Source: Emcibacteraceae bacterium | GTDB lineage: Bacteria; Pseudomonadota; Alphaproteobacteria; Sphingomonadales; Emcibacteraceae | Reading direction: 5' to 3' | Length of the DNA stretch: 64,000 nucleotides | NCBI GenBank assembly: GCA_021774795.1 | Contig: JAJFIR010000014.1 | Coordinates: 1 to 64,000, forward strand | Part shown: piece after piece, positions 1 through 8,518 of the stretch | How the letters are laid out: each line of letters starts with the position of its first letter | Numbering within the stretch: position 1 is the stretch's first letter | The notes under the pieces: generated by a model | What the model saw: the letters and a program-made list of their open reading frames with translations, nothing else | What the model was told of the DNA's origin: nothing | The model's database searches: none | Program-made: the position numbers and the translations under genes

Positions 1-645
1 CGGGTTATTGGGATTACAAAGAATAAGACACTTTGTTTCATAATCAAGGCGACTATCAAGGTCTTCAAGATCCATTTGCCACCGACCATCAACTTTTTTC
101 ATTGGGTTCATTTCAACACGCATGCCTGCTTTGTTGATCGCTCCTCTAAATCCACTATATGTCGGCGTTTGCAGGATAACTTTGCCTTTTACCGGGTTAA
201 GACCGCGCATAGATGAAATCATACCAGGTTTAAGTGCAGACGAATTCACGATCCATTCGCGCTTGATATCAAGCCCGTAACGTTCTTTGTTCCAGTTGAT
301 AATGGCGCCATAATAACTGTCAGGAAGGCTTTCATATCCATAGTTATCATATGTTGCACGTTCCTGAAGCGCTTTTACAACAGCAGGGTGTTGTCTAAAA
401 TCAAGGTCCGCAATGCCCATAGGAACAGTAATCTTATCTTTGCCATATCGCCTGATCGCAGAATCCCATTTAATACTGTTCACGCCAACGCGGCTGTAAA
501 TTTCATCAAAATCATAATCTTTGCCCGATCCCCCACTTGATTGACCCATAGCAAAACTGCTTCCAGAGCCAGCCGCAGACATAAGTGCCGTAATACCAAC
601 ACCTTTCATGAAATTTCTGCGGTTTTGTCCCATCATTTTCTTCAT
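1..645 (-). CDS. Tat-exported PLP aminotransferase, MalY/PatB-like (N-terminal part)
   Basis: The start codon is at 645 and the reading frame is open to base 1, so only the first 215 residues are visible. Residues 9-14 (RRNFMK) form a classic twin-arginine motif, followed by a hydrophobic Ala/Gly/Ser stretch and SSFAMG, so export in folded form is likely. The mature part resembles class I/II aminotransferases: a MalY/PatB-like start (VGVNSIKWD, MGIADLDF), a tyrosine-rich YDNYGYESLP segment and, at the cut end, LILCNPNNP, the Asn-Pro motif that positions the PLP ring. MalY/PatB members are cystathionine beta-lyases or aminotransferases; the substrate here cannot be told. The catalytic lysine lies beyond the window. 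It is divergent from the FAD oxidoreductase at 838. The fold is fairly certain, the exact enzyme is not. Confidence 0.8.
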   Translation of the reverse strand, partial: MKKMMGQNRRNFMKGVGITALMSAAGSGSSFAMGQSSGGSGKDYDFDEIYSRVGVNSIKWDSAIRRYGKDKITVPMGIADLDFRQHPAVVKALQERATYDNYGYESLPDSYYGAIINWNKERYGLDIKREWIVNSSALKPGMISSMRGLNPVKGKVILQTPTYSGFRGAINKAGMRVEMNPMKKVDGRWQMDLEDLDSRLDYETKCLILCNPNNP

Positions 646-837
646 ATGTTATTCCTTTAAATGTTATAGCTTGATATTGGACAGTGGCCCAATTTTCCCT
701 TTGAAGACACCCGGTTTCGAGTATTTTTATATCTTAATTTATTATGAGTTTAGCATATAATCCACTATACTCTTTTCTCAAAGATGATATCTTATAACAT
801 GTCAGTTTTATGATGGGAAGTAAAAAGAAAATATAGG

Positions 838-1923
838 ATGAGCGACCATATTGACTACGTAATTATCGGTGCAGGTGTTGTTGGCTTATGCATCGGCCGC
901 ATGCTTGGGATACGCGGAAATGATGTTCTTATTCTTGAAAAAGAAAAAAGTTATGGTATGGGTGTTAGCTCGCGAAATAGCGAAGTTATTCATGCCGGAC
1001 TTTATTTTCCGCCAAAAATGTTAAAGTCTTCCCTTTGTCTGTCGGGCAAACAAATGCTTTATCAATATGCGACAGAACGGAACATTCCCCATAAGCAATG
1101 CGGAAAAATTGTTGTCGCCAGTGGCATATTGGAACTTCCGAAGCTCGAAGCCATAAAAACAAATGCTGAAAAATGCGGTGTTGATGACCTGAGGTTGCTT
1201 TCTGAAAAAGAGTGCCTGGAACTTGAGCCGGACCTAAACGCCGCGGCCGGAATATTTTCACCGTCAAGCGGCGTGATTGATACCCATGCCTATATGACGG
1301 CCCTGCTTGGAGATTTGGAAAATAACGGCGGGCAGGCAGTTTATAATACTGAAATCACCGCAATAGAGAAAATTTCGCCTGGCTTTAAAATAACAACCAA
1401 TGATGATTATAATATTTCTTGCAGTAATCTTATTAATGCAGCGGGGCTCGGGGCTATGAAAATAGCCAAAATGATTGACGCTCTTGATAAGAAATACATT
1501 CCACCATTGGTTCTGGCAAAAGGGAGTTATTTTTCATATTCCGGCAAAACAAACTTCAAACATCTTATTTACCCCGTACCGTTTGTTGGCGGCCTTGGCA
1601 TTCATCTGACGCTTGATATGGCAGGCGGTGTCAAGTTTGGTCCAAATGTGGAATTTATTGAAAAGGAAGATTACACCGTCAACCATTCAATCAAGGATGA
1701 TTTTGTTAAATCGATTAAAAATTACCTGCCAAATATTGATGAAGATAAACTACAGCCAGACTATGCGGGTATAAGACCCAAACTCTGCAAAGAAGGCACC
1801 GATTTCGACATTCAATTCCCGTCTGATCATGATATAGAAGGGTTGGTCAATTTATTTGGTATGGAAAGCCCGGGGCTGACGTCGTCATTGGCAATCGCAG
1901 AATATATAAAGGCCGGAATATGA
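838..1923 (+). CDS. FAD-dependent oxidoreductase, L-2-hydroxyglutarate oxidase-like
   Basis: The protein has 361 residues and a DAO-type FAD fold. A Rossmann motif GAGVVGL lies at residues 11-17, an acidic strand end at VLILEKE, and the signature SSRNSEVIHAGLYFPP around residues 43-58 is shared with L-2-hydroxyglutarate dehydrogenases (LhgO/L2HGDH). The C-terminus (MESPGLTSSLAIAEYI) is the usual second FAD-contact region. The family oxidises 2-hydroxy acids or amines and passes electrons to FAD and then to quinone or oxygen. No signal peptide is visible. The next gene starts 31 bases downstream on the same strand, so the two are probably co-transcribed; a D-threonine-aldolase-like partner hints at hydroxy-acid or amino-acid catabolism, but the true substrate is unknown. 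Confidence 0.85.
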   Translation: MSDHIDYVIIGAGVVGLCIGRMLGIRGNDVLILEKEKSYGMGVSSRNSEVIHAGLYFPPKMLKSSLCLSGKQMLYQYATERNIPHKQCGKIVVASGILELPKLEAIKTNAEKCGVDDLRLLSEKECLELEPDLNAAAGIFSPSSGVIDTHAYMTALLGDLENNGGQAVYNTEITAIEKISPGFKITTNDDYNISCSNLINAAGLGAMKIAKMIDALDKKYIPPLVLAKGSYFSYSGKTNFKHLIYPVPFVGGLGIHLTLDMAGGVKFGPNVEFIEKEDYTVNHSIKDDFVKSIKNYLPNIDEDKLQPDYAGIRPKLCKEGTDFDIQFPSDHDIEGLVNLFGMESPGLTSSLAIAEYIKAGI

Positions 1924-1954
1924 TAAGGTTCGAATAAATTAGGGAATAAATATA

Positions 1955-3085
1955 ATGATAATTGACGACCTGTATACCCCGTGTTTGATTATTGATAATG
2001 CGAAAATGAACAGTAATATTGCGCGAATAACAAGTCATATAGGCGATCTTGGTGTTACATTTCGCCCCCATGTCAAAACAACGAAGTCCGTGCCAATTGC
2101 GCTGAAGTGCCGTGACGGTGAAATTGGACCAATTACCGTTTCCACAATACGAGAAGCAGAATATTTTGCTGATGCGGGGTTTACTGACATTATTTATGCG
2201 GTAAGTATGGTGCCGGGTAAATTAGCGCGCGCTAAAGCGTTGATCGATAAAGGCGTTGAGCTCAAATTAATCATTGATGACGCAGGCGTTGCCACTGATA
2301 TCAGTACCTACGGTGAAGCAAACGACTGCATCTTTAAAATGATGATTGAAATTGACAGCGATATGCATCGGGCCGGTCTTTCACCAGATGCGCCAGCAGT
2401 TATCGAAGTTGCCCGCGCTCTTCATGATGGCGCAGGCACCGCGCTCACAGGCGTTCTGACCCATGCGGGGGAGTCGTATAATTGTCAAAGTGACGATGAA
2501 ATGATTGCGATGGCCGAACAAGAGCGTGCCGCCATAACAACTGCTGCCGATAACATAAGGAAATCCGGCTACCCTTGCCCGATCGTAAGCTGTGGTTCAA
2601 CCCCAACAGCCACATTTGCACAGAATTTAAGTGGTGTTACTGAAGTTCGCGCCGGGGTATTCGTTTTCCAGGACGCCTTTCAAGCAGGCGTTGGTGTGTG
2701 TCACAATAATGACATTGCCTTATCCGTATTAACCACTGTCATCAGCCATAAAGTTAATCAAAACCGTATAATTACGGACGCCGGGGGCCTGGCTCTGTCC
2801 AAAGATCATAGCACCGGCGGCGCGTCATTCGATTGTGGGTACGGATTGGTGTCGGATTTGGACGGCAACATCATAGATAACATATTTGTCGAAGGCGCTA
2901 ATCAGGAACACGGACTAATCACCACAAAAAATGGCGATCTAGAATTTGATAAATACCCCATCGGCACAAAGTTACGCATCCTTCCCAATCATTCCTGCAT
3001 GACCGCCGCCGCATACGATGAATATAACGTCATTGACGGCAGTGATGAAATCATCGATAAATGGCAACGCTGCAACGGTTGGTAA
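1955..3085 (+). CDS. D-threonine aldolase / D-serine dehydratase-like PLP enzyme (DSD1 family)
   Basis: The protein has 376 residues with an alanine-racemase-type N-terminal TIM barrel and a DSD1-type C-terminal domain. Residues 8-14 (TPCLIID) open the barrel. RPHVKTTK at 38-44 contains the likely PLP-binding lysine, K41. Near the end PNHSCMTAAAYDEY carries H345 and C347, matching the zinc ligands of chicken D-serine dehydratase. Known members are metal- and PLP-dependent and cleave D-threonine or other D-3-hydroxy amino acids, or dehydrate D-serine; the sequence does not decide which. It follows the FAD oxidoreductase closely (31 bases; AGGGAA lies upstream of the ATG), so the pair may degrade one hydroxylated substrate. 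The protein appears cytoplasmic and full length. Confidence 0.85.
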   Translation: MIIDDLYTPCLIIDNAKMNSNIARITSHIGDLGVTFRPHVKTTKSVPIALKCRDGEIGPITVSTIREAEYFADAGFTDIIYAVSMVPGKLARAKALIDKGVELKLIIDDAGVATDISTYGEANDCIFKMMIEIDSDMHRAGLSPDAPAVIEVARALHDGAGTALTGVLTHAGESYNCQSDDEMIAMAEQERAAITTAADNIRKSGYPCPIVSCGSTPTATFAQNLSGVTEVRAGVFVFQDAFQAGVGVCHNNDIALSVLTTVISHKVNQNRIITDAGGLALSKDHSTGGASFDCGYGLVSDLDGNIIDNIFVEGANQEHGLITTKNGDLEFDKYPIGTKLRILPNHSCMTAAAYDEYNVIDGSDEIIDKWQRCNGW

Positions 3086-3108
3086 TATAAAATTTCTTGG
3101 GGATTCCT

Positions 3109-4077
3109 ATGTTTAAACTAATAGTTCTAACGACGTATTTAGCGTTGACATCAAATAGCTTTGCCCAAGTTTATGACGAAGAAGCTGCCCAAATACTAAA
3201 TAAACGCCCACTCAACACTGGTTCGGTTTTAAAAAGACTAAGACAAGCATTTGAAGGTGATATTGACCCTTCAATGAAAAGAATAAATATGCCTTTGTCA
3301 ATTCTTATCGACTTACAACCATTTGGGTTAGATGAAATACAATATTCAGAACTATTTTATATCCATAACAAATTTCAGTATTTTCAAACTAGTTACGAAA
3401 AAGCAATTAGTATAATAGAAAAAATAATATTAATCAAAAACATCCCGTCAACGATTGAACTTTCCGCCGTCATCTCATTGGCCTCTTTATATTATAAGAA
3501 TAAAGACTATTTGAATGCTATCAAATATATTAATAGATGGCATATATATGAAAAAAATATGAGACATCAGCTTTATTATGTTCTTGCTGATAGTTATCTA
3601 AAAGTTGGGGACAGAATAAATGCTTATAAAGCATTCACGATAGCAGAAACGGAATTTCAAAAGTATCTAAATAAGGGTCCTGATATGAGCGACAATTTAG
3701 GATTCTTAGATTATAATGATATCGTTCAAAACTTAAAAAGCATCTTTGCTAACGGCAATGAAGATATTATAAATATTTCGCAATCTCCGATTGATATTCC
3801 AAAACCAAGTAATGAATTTTGGCTGCTCATTGAACAACCAAAATTCCCTAAAGCGGCATTACGAAAAAGCAGAGCTGGCTATGTCATCATTAAGTTTGAT
3901 ATTTCTATCAATGGCAGGGTCGTTAATTTTACGATCGAAGAAAACTCGAGATCAATATTTAATAAACCCGCAAAGAGATTTATTGAACGAATGAAATATA
4001 TTCAATATGCTCAAACCAATGAAGAGTATATTGCAAAGGACGTAACTTATAAAATTAATTTTATCTATGAACAATAA
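3109..4077 (+). CDS. Exported protein with TonB C-terminal-like domain
   Basis: The best start is the ATG at 3109 because GGGGA sits 5 bases before it; an in-frame TTG at 3097 lies upstream of that site. Residues 1-20 form a signal peptide (hydrophobic core, cleavage after NSFAQ). The middle is helical and TPR-like (KNKDYLNAIKYINRW, KVGDRINAYKAFTIAE). The last about 85 residues match the TonB C-terminal fold: PKFPKAALRKSRAGYVIIKF, then a strand pattern with DISINGRVVNFTIEENS. There is no membrane anchor, proline-rich spacer or exbB/exbD neighbour, so this is more likely a free periplasmic or outer-membrane-associated protein using the TonB fold for binding than a true energy transducer. It is convergent with the next gene across 11 bases. 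Confidence 0.6.
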   Translation: MFKLIVLTTYLALTSNSFAQVYDEEAAQILNKRPLNTGSVLKRLRQAFEGDIDPSMKRINMPLSILIDLQPFGLDEIQYSELFYIHNKFQYFQTSYEKAISIIEKIILIKNIPSTIELSAVISLASLYYKNKDYLNAIKYINRWHIYEKNMRHQLYYVLADSYLKVGDRINAYKAFTIAETEFQKYLNKGPDMSDNLGFLDYNDIVQNLKSIFANGNEDIINISQSPIDIPKPSNEFWLLIEQPKFPKAALRKSRAGYVIIKFDISINGRVVNFTIEENSRSIFNKPAKRFIERMKYIQYAQTNEEYIAKDVTYKINFIYEQ

Positions 4078-4088
4078 GTTTCTATAAT

Positions 4089-4775
4089 TTAGGTATCATT
4101 TTTTTTCTTTGGTTCAATCTTATAAAAAATGTTAGCGACTTTTTCCGAAAAATGGTTAACCATTTCGTTCCTTCCTTTAAAACCACGAACTATTAGTGCT
4201 ATTACACCGCCCTGAGTATAATCATCAAGATCAGATATATTATAAGATGCTATAGTTTTACCTGTCGCGCTCTCCAAAATGATCAAATATGCATCAATGC
4301 CGTCTTTGCCTCCTACCATGAGAACTCGACCACCATTCGTCATGAAAAACGAATTTATCATTATATTCAACGTAATGTCAGTTTCACCTTTATTTCTATT
4401 TTGAAATAGAGCTTCAACGCTATTTTGTATTTCAACTGGAATATCTATTTTCGATTTTTTTAAAATAGATATTCTCTTTTCTCGAAGGGTGACGGCTTCT
4501 TTAGCCTCATCCCTTGTAGATGAAGTCACTCTTCTTCGCGAATTAATTTGGTCGAGCTTAACTTGTTTTTCTTTAAGTTCTTCAGTTTGGTTCGCTATTA
4601 AGTCTTCTATTTTGCCTAAAAAACCTGGGCTTAATCGAACATTAATTGTGCTAACATTCATTTGACCAACATCATATTTTTCTAATGGATCAATTGTTCG
4701 AACTTCTTGGGCAAAACTCAAAATTGGTATAGTAAATATAATAAAAGATATTAGAAGCTTAAGATTTTTTTTCAT
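4089..4775 (-). CDS. Exported coiled-coil protein of unknown function
   Basis: I do not recognise the family. The ATG at 4775 is preferred over an in-frame TTG just upstream because GGGGA lies six bases before it. Residues 1-22 form a signal peptide (KNLKLLISFIIFTIPILSFAQ). The mature part starts with a short segment (VSTINVRLSPGFLGKIEDL), followed by a charged coiled coil at roughly residues 60-110 (LKEKQVKLDQ and onward). A mixed alpha/beta domain follows, containing GGRVLMVGG, AYLIILESATGKTIASY and a glycine-rich turn, ending in lysines. The last part looks like the compact periplasmic domains that report on or bind envelope components, but I cannot name one. It sits between the TonB-like gene (convergent) and argC, 95 bases downstream of argC. 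Confidence 0.55.
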   Translation of the reverse strand: MKKNLKLLISFIIFTIPILSFAQEVRTIDPLEKYDVGQMNVSTINVRLSPGFLGKIEDLIANQTEELKEKQVKLDQINSRRRVTSSTRDEAKEAVTLREKRISILKKSKIDIPVEIQNSVEALFQNRNKGETDITLNIMINSFFMTNGGRVLMVGGKDGIDAYLIILESATGKTIASYNISDLDDYTQGGVIALIVRGFKGRNEMVNHFSEKVANIFYKIEPKKKNDT

Positions 4776-4870
4776 CAATGATCCCCAATATTAGACACAC
4801 GCACACGCTATTTTATTATTATTTCTTTTTCTCATAATAACCCCTCAAAAACAAAGACTTATTATACTTC

Positions 4871-6010
4871 TTACGGAAATAATGCCATTTGTTCAAGCGA
4901 TGTTGCTTCATCATACCCAAACATCAAATTCATGTTTTGAATGGCTTGACCTGATGATCCTTTAACCAGATTATCGATGGCAGCGATAATAATCGCACGG
5001 CCCGGCACCCGGTCTTCAAACACACCAATCACCGCATTATTTGAACCACGCACTTGCCTTGTGGTTGGTACATTATCTTTTTTAAGAACCAAAACAAATT
5101 GCTCGTCTTTATATCTAGTTGCGAGCACATCTCGCAAATCATCAGCAGTTTTACCAGCTGATAAATTCACATAAATTGTTTCAAGTTCCCCCCTGTTCAT
5201 GGGAATAAGATGCGGTGTAAAGGTGATGAGCAGCTCATCACCAAATGCAACTGATAATTCTTGTTCAATTTCTGGCGCATGACGGTGGGCCGCTATACCA
5301 TATGGATGCATGGCTTCTGATACTTCGGTGAATAGATTAGCTTCTTTTAATGATCTTCCCGCGCCGCTGGCTCCTGATTTCGCATCAATAATAATGCCAT
5401 CTTTCGATATTACTTTTTCTTTCAAGAGCGGTATTAAAGCAAGAAGGGCCGCCGTGGGATAACAACCCGGGCATGCCACGAGCCGCGCTTTTTTGATATC
5501 TTCTCTATAATATTCGCTTAGGCCGTATACTGCTTCTTTTTGAAGTGATAGTGCGTCATGTTCACCGCCGTACCACTCTGCATAGATGGCAGCGTCACGA
5601 AGTCTAAAATCTGCACTTAAGTCAATCACCTTCACACTACCTTTTATCGCATTAGCATAATCTTCGGATTGTTCAATGACCATTTCATCAATAAAATCAT
5701 GGCCCGTTTCGTGTAAGATGCCTTTTATAATACGTTGCGATGTGGCATGAGGAAGCGCACAAAAAACCACATCAAGTTCCAATCCTGCCCATTCCACGTC
5801 AGCGATGGCCATTAAGTCAGGCAGGTTTTCGCCGCTCAGGTGAGGAAAAACCGTTTCAATAGATTGGCCTGCTTTACGGTCAGCGGTGATTAAGACAATT
5901 TCGACATAAGGATGGCGCAGCAACAATCGAATAAGTTCAGCACCAGTATAACCACTGGCACCAAGTATCGCAGCTCTTATTTTTTTTGGGTTGCTATCTG
6001 AAACTGTCAT
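4871..6010 (-). CDS. argC: N-acetyl-gamma-glutamyl-phosphate reductase
   Basis: ArgC catalyses the NADPH-dependent reduction of N-acetyl-glutamyl phosphate to the semialdehyde in arginine synthesis. The N-terminus has the NADP-binding GASGYTGAELIRLL motif, and the catalytic cysteine lies in VACPGCYPTAALLAL. LSADFRL and APHRHAPE-like segments (IAAHRHAPEIEQ) are also characteristic, and SGASGAGRSLKEANLF follows the cysteine region. At 379 residues it is somewhat longer than the usual 310-350, apparently through an acidic insert near residues 95-125. It stands alone; no other arg gene is in the window. The protein is cytoplasmic. Confidence 0.95.
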   Translation of the reverse strand: MTVSDSNPKKIRAAILGASGYTGAELIRLLLRHPYVEIVLITADRKAGQSIETVFPHLSGENLPDLMAIADVEWAGLELDVVFCALPHATSQRIIKGILHETGHDFIDEMVIEQSEDYANAIKGSVKVIDLSADFRLRDAAIYAEWYGGEHDALSLQKEAVYGLSEYYREDIKKARLVACPGCYPTAALLALIPLLKEKVISKDGIIIDAKSGASGAGRSLKEANLFTEVSEAMHPYGIAAHRHAPEIEQELSVAFGDELLITFTPHLIPMNRGELETIYVNLSAGKTADDLRDVLATRYKDEQFVLVLKKDNVPTTRQVRGSNNAVIGVFEDRVPGRAIIIAAIDNLVKGSSGQAIQNMNLMFGYDEATSLEQMALFP

Positions 6011-6098
6011 GTTTTTAGCTTTCGATTATTTAAAACCGATATAAACCCATTTCATTTTCTACACAACTAATTTCAGAACGTTGCGTTAAATGACGTCT

Positions 6099-7643
6099 TT
6101 ATTGCAAATTATTTATTCTGTGATCTCTTCTGGCACGACGTCTGGCTTCCTCGCGTAATCTCTCCCGCACTTGATGGCGGACTTCAATGCGGGCGGTGTC
6201 CTTTAAGTCGCCCTGCGCCTGGTCCTTAATATCTGCGGCAATATCATTTTTTATTTGCATCTCTGCTTGCTCTCGAGCTTCGAGTTCCGCTTGTATTCTT
6301 GCTTCAAATTCAGCTTGTCTTCTTGCTTCCAGCTCCGCTTGTCGACGGGCTTCTATCTCAGCTTGCCTTCTTGCTTCAAATTCAGCCTGACGGCGTGCGA
6401 GGGCTGCTGCTTGCCTCCTTGCTTCAATTCCGGCTTGCCTTCTGGCTTCCAGCTCTGCCTGCCGCCGCGCTTCAAGTTCAGCTTGTCTTCTCGCGTCCAA
6501 CTCTGCCTTGCGGCGCGCCTGTTGTTCGGTTTGGCGGTGTGCTTCAATTTCAGACTGACGTCTTGCCTCCAACTCCGCCTGTCTTCTCGCAACTATTTCT
6601 GCCTGGCGTCTGATTTCTAATTCACTTTGTCGGACCAGATCTGCTTGTTCTTGCCGCCTGTTTTCCATAATTGCCGATATCCGTTCCGTGCGAACAGCCC
6701 GTACTTCATCTAATTGAACTTCCCTTAGTGATATTTTATTATCCAGCAATTCCGCCCGCGCTTTAATGGTCACTATTTTTGATACTCCCAGGCCTAAATT
6801 TTCCACCTTTGAAACATCCACCTGCGGTATCGTAATTTGCTCCTGATTGATCGTTATTCGATCTCTTCCATCCATAAGTAATTGATAAGAAACCATATCG
6901 GGCATTTTATCAAACGGAAGCGGCCCACGTTCTCGTACTTTATTAACGATCAAATTCAATTCACCGTCGCCCTGGATATCCAATATCCCCGATATTTCAA
7001 CATGCTCACCATTTTTTAAACCATGATTTTCCTGAATGACTTTCTGATCTTCAATCCAGTATGAATTTGGCTCCGCCCGTTCAATTGGCCCTCTGAGCGA
7101 CATTTCATTTGCAATAAGCGGAAGTGCTATATGTGACGCAATGATGTCACCCCCTGGCTTTCTGAACCCACTAACCGCAATCTGCCGATTTGAATCTATT
7201 TCACCGCCCGGAATATCAATTATAGTGTCATCTGTCATGATAACCCGTTGACCCATGACTTCCAGCTGATCCGGTGCTACCGATATCACCGGTCCATTCA
7301 CTTCTTCAATAATTTCTATGGAATTTGCAAAAACCCTGTTTCCTTCTTCATCAACCAGCACAGCAACAATTTGACCAATTTTAAGTCGGCTCGGAAGACC
7401 ATCACGGCCCTGTCTGATCACATTTTGCTCCGCGTCATAGAAAATTTCGACACCATTAACCCAAATACTGCCGAAGGCATCGATCCGCCCATAAATGCCT
7501 GTGCCGCCAATACCACCCGGTGCGCCGCTAATACCGGTTCCGCCGATGCCGCCGGGCATACGCGAAAGCGCGAATATAGCACTCAGGATCAAAAGTCCCG
7601 CAAAGGCCAAAGCCGTGCGTCTATTTTGGATAAAGCTACCCAT
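6099..7643 (-). CDS. DUF5666 protein with N-terminal membrane segment and 16-fold octad repeat
   Basis: The ATG at 7643 shares its A with the stop codon of the upstream DUF6502 gene, so translation is probably coupled; an in-frame TTG lies one codon earlier. Residues about 11-28 form a signal or anchor segment. A twice-repeated glycine motif (PGGIGGTGI) at 31-52 precedes several small beta domains at about 53-320, of the DUF5666 type (GRIDAFGSIWVNGVEI). From residue 338 to 465 there are 16 copies of an eight-residue unit, typically RRQAELEA, giving a very long charged helix. A basic tail follows. Function is unknown. The helix could span the periplasm or bind the two similarly charged exported proteins encoded upstream. 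Domain calls are from memory of the family. Confidence 0.75.
   Translation of the reverse strand: MGSFIQNRRTALAFAGLLILSAIFALSRMPGGIGGTGISGAPGGIGGTGIYGRIDAFGSIWVNGVEIFYDAEQNVIRQGRDGLPSRLKIGQIVAVLVDEEGNRVFANSIEIIEEVNGPVISVAPDQLEVMGQRVIMTDDTIIDIPGGEIDSNRQIAVSGFRKPGGDIIASHIALPLIANEMSLRGPIERAEPNSYWIEDQKVIQENHGLKNGEHVEISGILDIQGDGELNLIVNKVRERGPLPFDKMPDMVSYQLLMDGRDRITINQEQITIPQVDVSKVENLGLGVSKIVTIKARAELLDNKISLREVQLDEVRAVRTERISAIMENRRQEQADLVRQSELEIRRQAEIVARRQAELEARRQSEIEAHRQTEQQARRKAELDARRQAELEARRQAELEARRQAGIEARRQAAALARRQAEFEARRQAEIEARRQAELEARRQAEFEARIQAELEAREQAEMQIKNDIAADIKDQAQGDLKDTARIEVRHQVRERLREEARRRARRDHRINNLQ
6252..6635 (-). repeat. In-frame tandem repeat, 16 x 24 bp
   Basis: These 384 bases encode residues 338-465 of the DUF5666 protein as 16 consecutive octads. 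The consensus is RRQAELEA; the outermost units diverge (VRQSELEI first, REQAEMQI last), while the inner units are near-identical in protein but vary in synonymous codons. This indicates an old array kept by selection rather than a fresh expansion. An octad does not fit a canonical heptad coiled coil. The alternating basic and acidic charges instead suit an isolated charged alpha-helix. Confidence 0.9.
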
Positions 7644-8512
7644 CAACTATCATCCTTATCCGAATAATAATAAATTCCAAAAGTCATCCGTTGATCATTG
7701 TTTCCTTTTTTCTGATCACCTTCCGCAAGTTCGTATGCCGCCTTATTTATCGCAATCAGGCTTTCCATCCCCTGCTCTTCAACCAATTCTTCAAGCTTTT
7801 CTGTTGATGCCGCCGTCAGGTCCTTATAATAGACGGAGCGCTCCAAGAACTTTTTACCGGTATCATTTTCGTTTTGCGCAACATTATGAACCGCTGCCGC
7901 CATATGATCATGCAAGTTTCGATCAAAATGGCTTAATAATTCTTCAAAATTTTCCTTTGGAATAAAGGCAGTTTTATTTAATTTTATAAGCCCATCACTA
8001 TCTTTAACCACCATTTTTTGTGCCGTCATCTCATCCAGCGCGACACGCGGGCGTATATCATTATTTATGCTATTCACCAACGCTTCGAAATTGGCTGCGC
8101 CTTTTGCCTTGGATGATAATTTATATAACCTTAACGGCTCGCCCTGCTCATCAGTATAAGCATCATCCGCCAACCATTTTGCAACGATCTGTGCACCAAG
8201 AGAGGCTTTCTTGGCGGATAATTCCACGCCATCCACCGGCACCACGAAATTTACGTTTTCATTTCGAAGCCGCCTTACATCCTTACGGTGAACTTTAGTA
8301 AGCAACGTTATGCGACTATCTGTGACTTCTTTGTCTGGAGAGAGTTTGTAGTCCTTCGCCGCCACTTCAACATAGATATGCTTTAGCATTTCCGCGAACA
8401 TTGGAAAAGTAACACCGCGCGCAATTAAAAACTTAACCAACGGGCGCATCACATTTGTGATGGCTCGTATGATTAATCCGTCATTTTTTGCTATTTGCTC
8501 AGCATCACTCAT
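7643..8512 (-). CDS. DUF6502 family protein
   Basis: The protein has 289 residues and no signal peptide. The N-terminal half carries the family's recognisable blocks: VMRPLVKFLIARGVTFPMFAEMLK, a degenerate helix-turn-helix-like unit, then TDSRITLLTKVHRKDVRRLR, which looks like a winged-helix recognition region. The C-terminal half is helical (NFEELLSHFDRNLHDHMAAAVHN). DUF6502 has no assigned biochemical role; the N-terminal layout suggests DNA binding, which would make it a candidate regulator of its own operon. It lies six bases downstream of the outer-membrane barrel gene, and its stop codon overlaps the start of the DUF5666 gene. From memory, DUF6502 and DUF5666 genes often sit side by side in proteobacteria. 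Confidence 0.8.
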   Translation of the reverse strand: MSDAEQIAKNDGLIIRAITNVMRPLVKFLIARGVTFPMFAEMLKHIYVEVAAKDYKLSPDKEVTDSRITLLTKVHRKDVRRLRNENVNFVVPVDGVELSAKKASLGAQIVAKWLADDAYTDEQGEPLRLYKLSSKAKGAANFEALVNSINNDIRPRVALDEMTAQKMVVKDSDGLIKLNKTAFIPKENFEELLSHFDRNLHDHMAAAVHNVAQNENDTGKKFLERSVYYKDLTAASTEKLEELVEEQGMESLIAINKAAYELAEGDQKKGNNDQRMTFGIYYYSDKDDS

Positions 8513-8518
8513 ATAATT

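Noticed and set aside
6187-6620. Long open frames on the + strand opposite the octad repeat (serine/cysteine/leucine-rich)
   Set aside because: They mirror the 24-bp coding repeat of the DUF5666 gene; no ribosome site, and composition is that of a reverse-strand shadow.
6252-6635. Regular 24-bp repetition resembling a CRISPR-like or minisatellite array
   Set aside because: The repeats are contiguous without spacers, remain in frame and encode a clear octad protein repeat; synonymous drift argues for coding selection.
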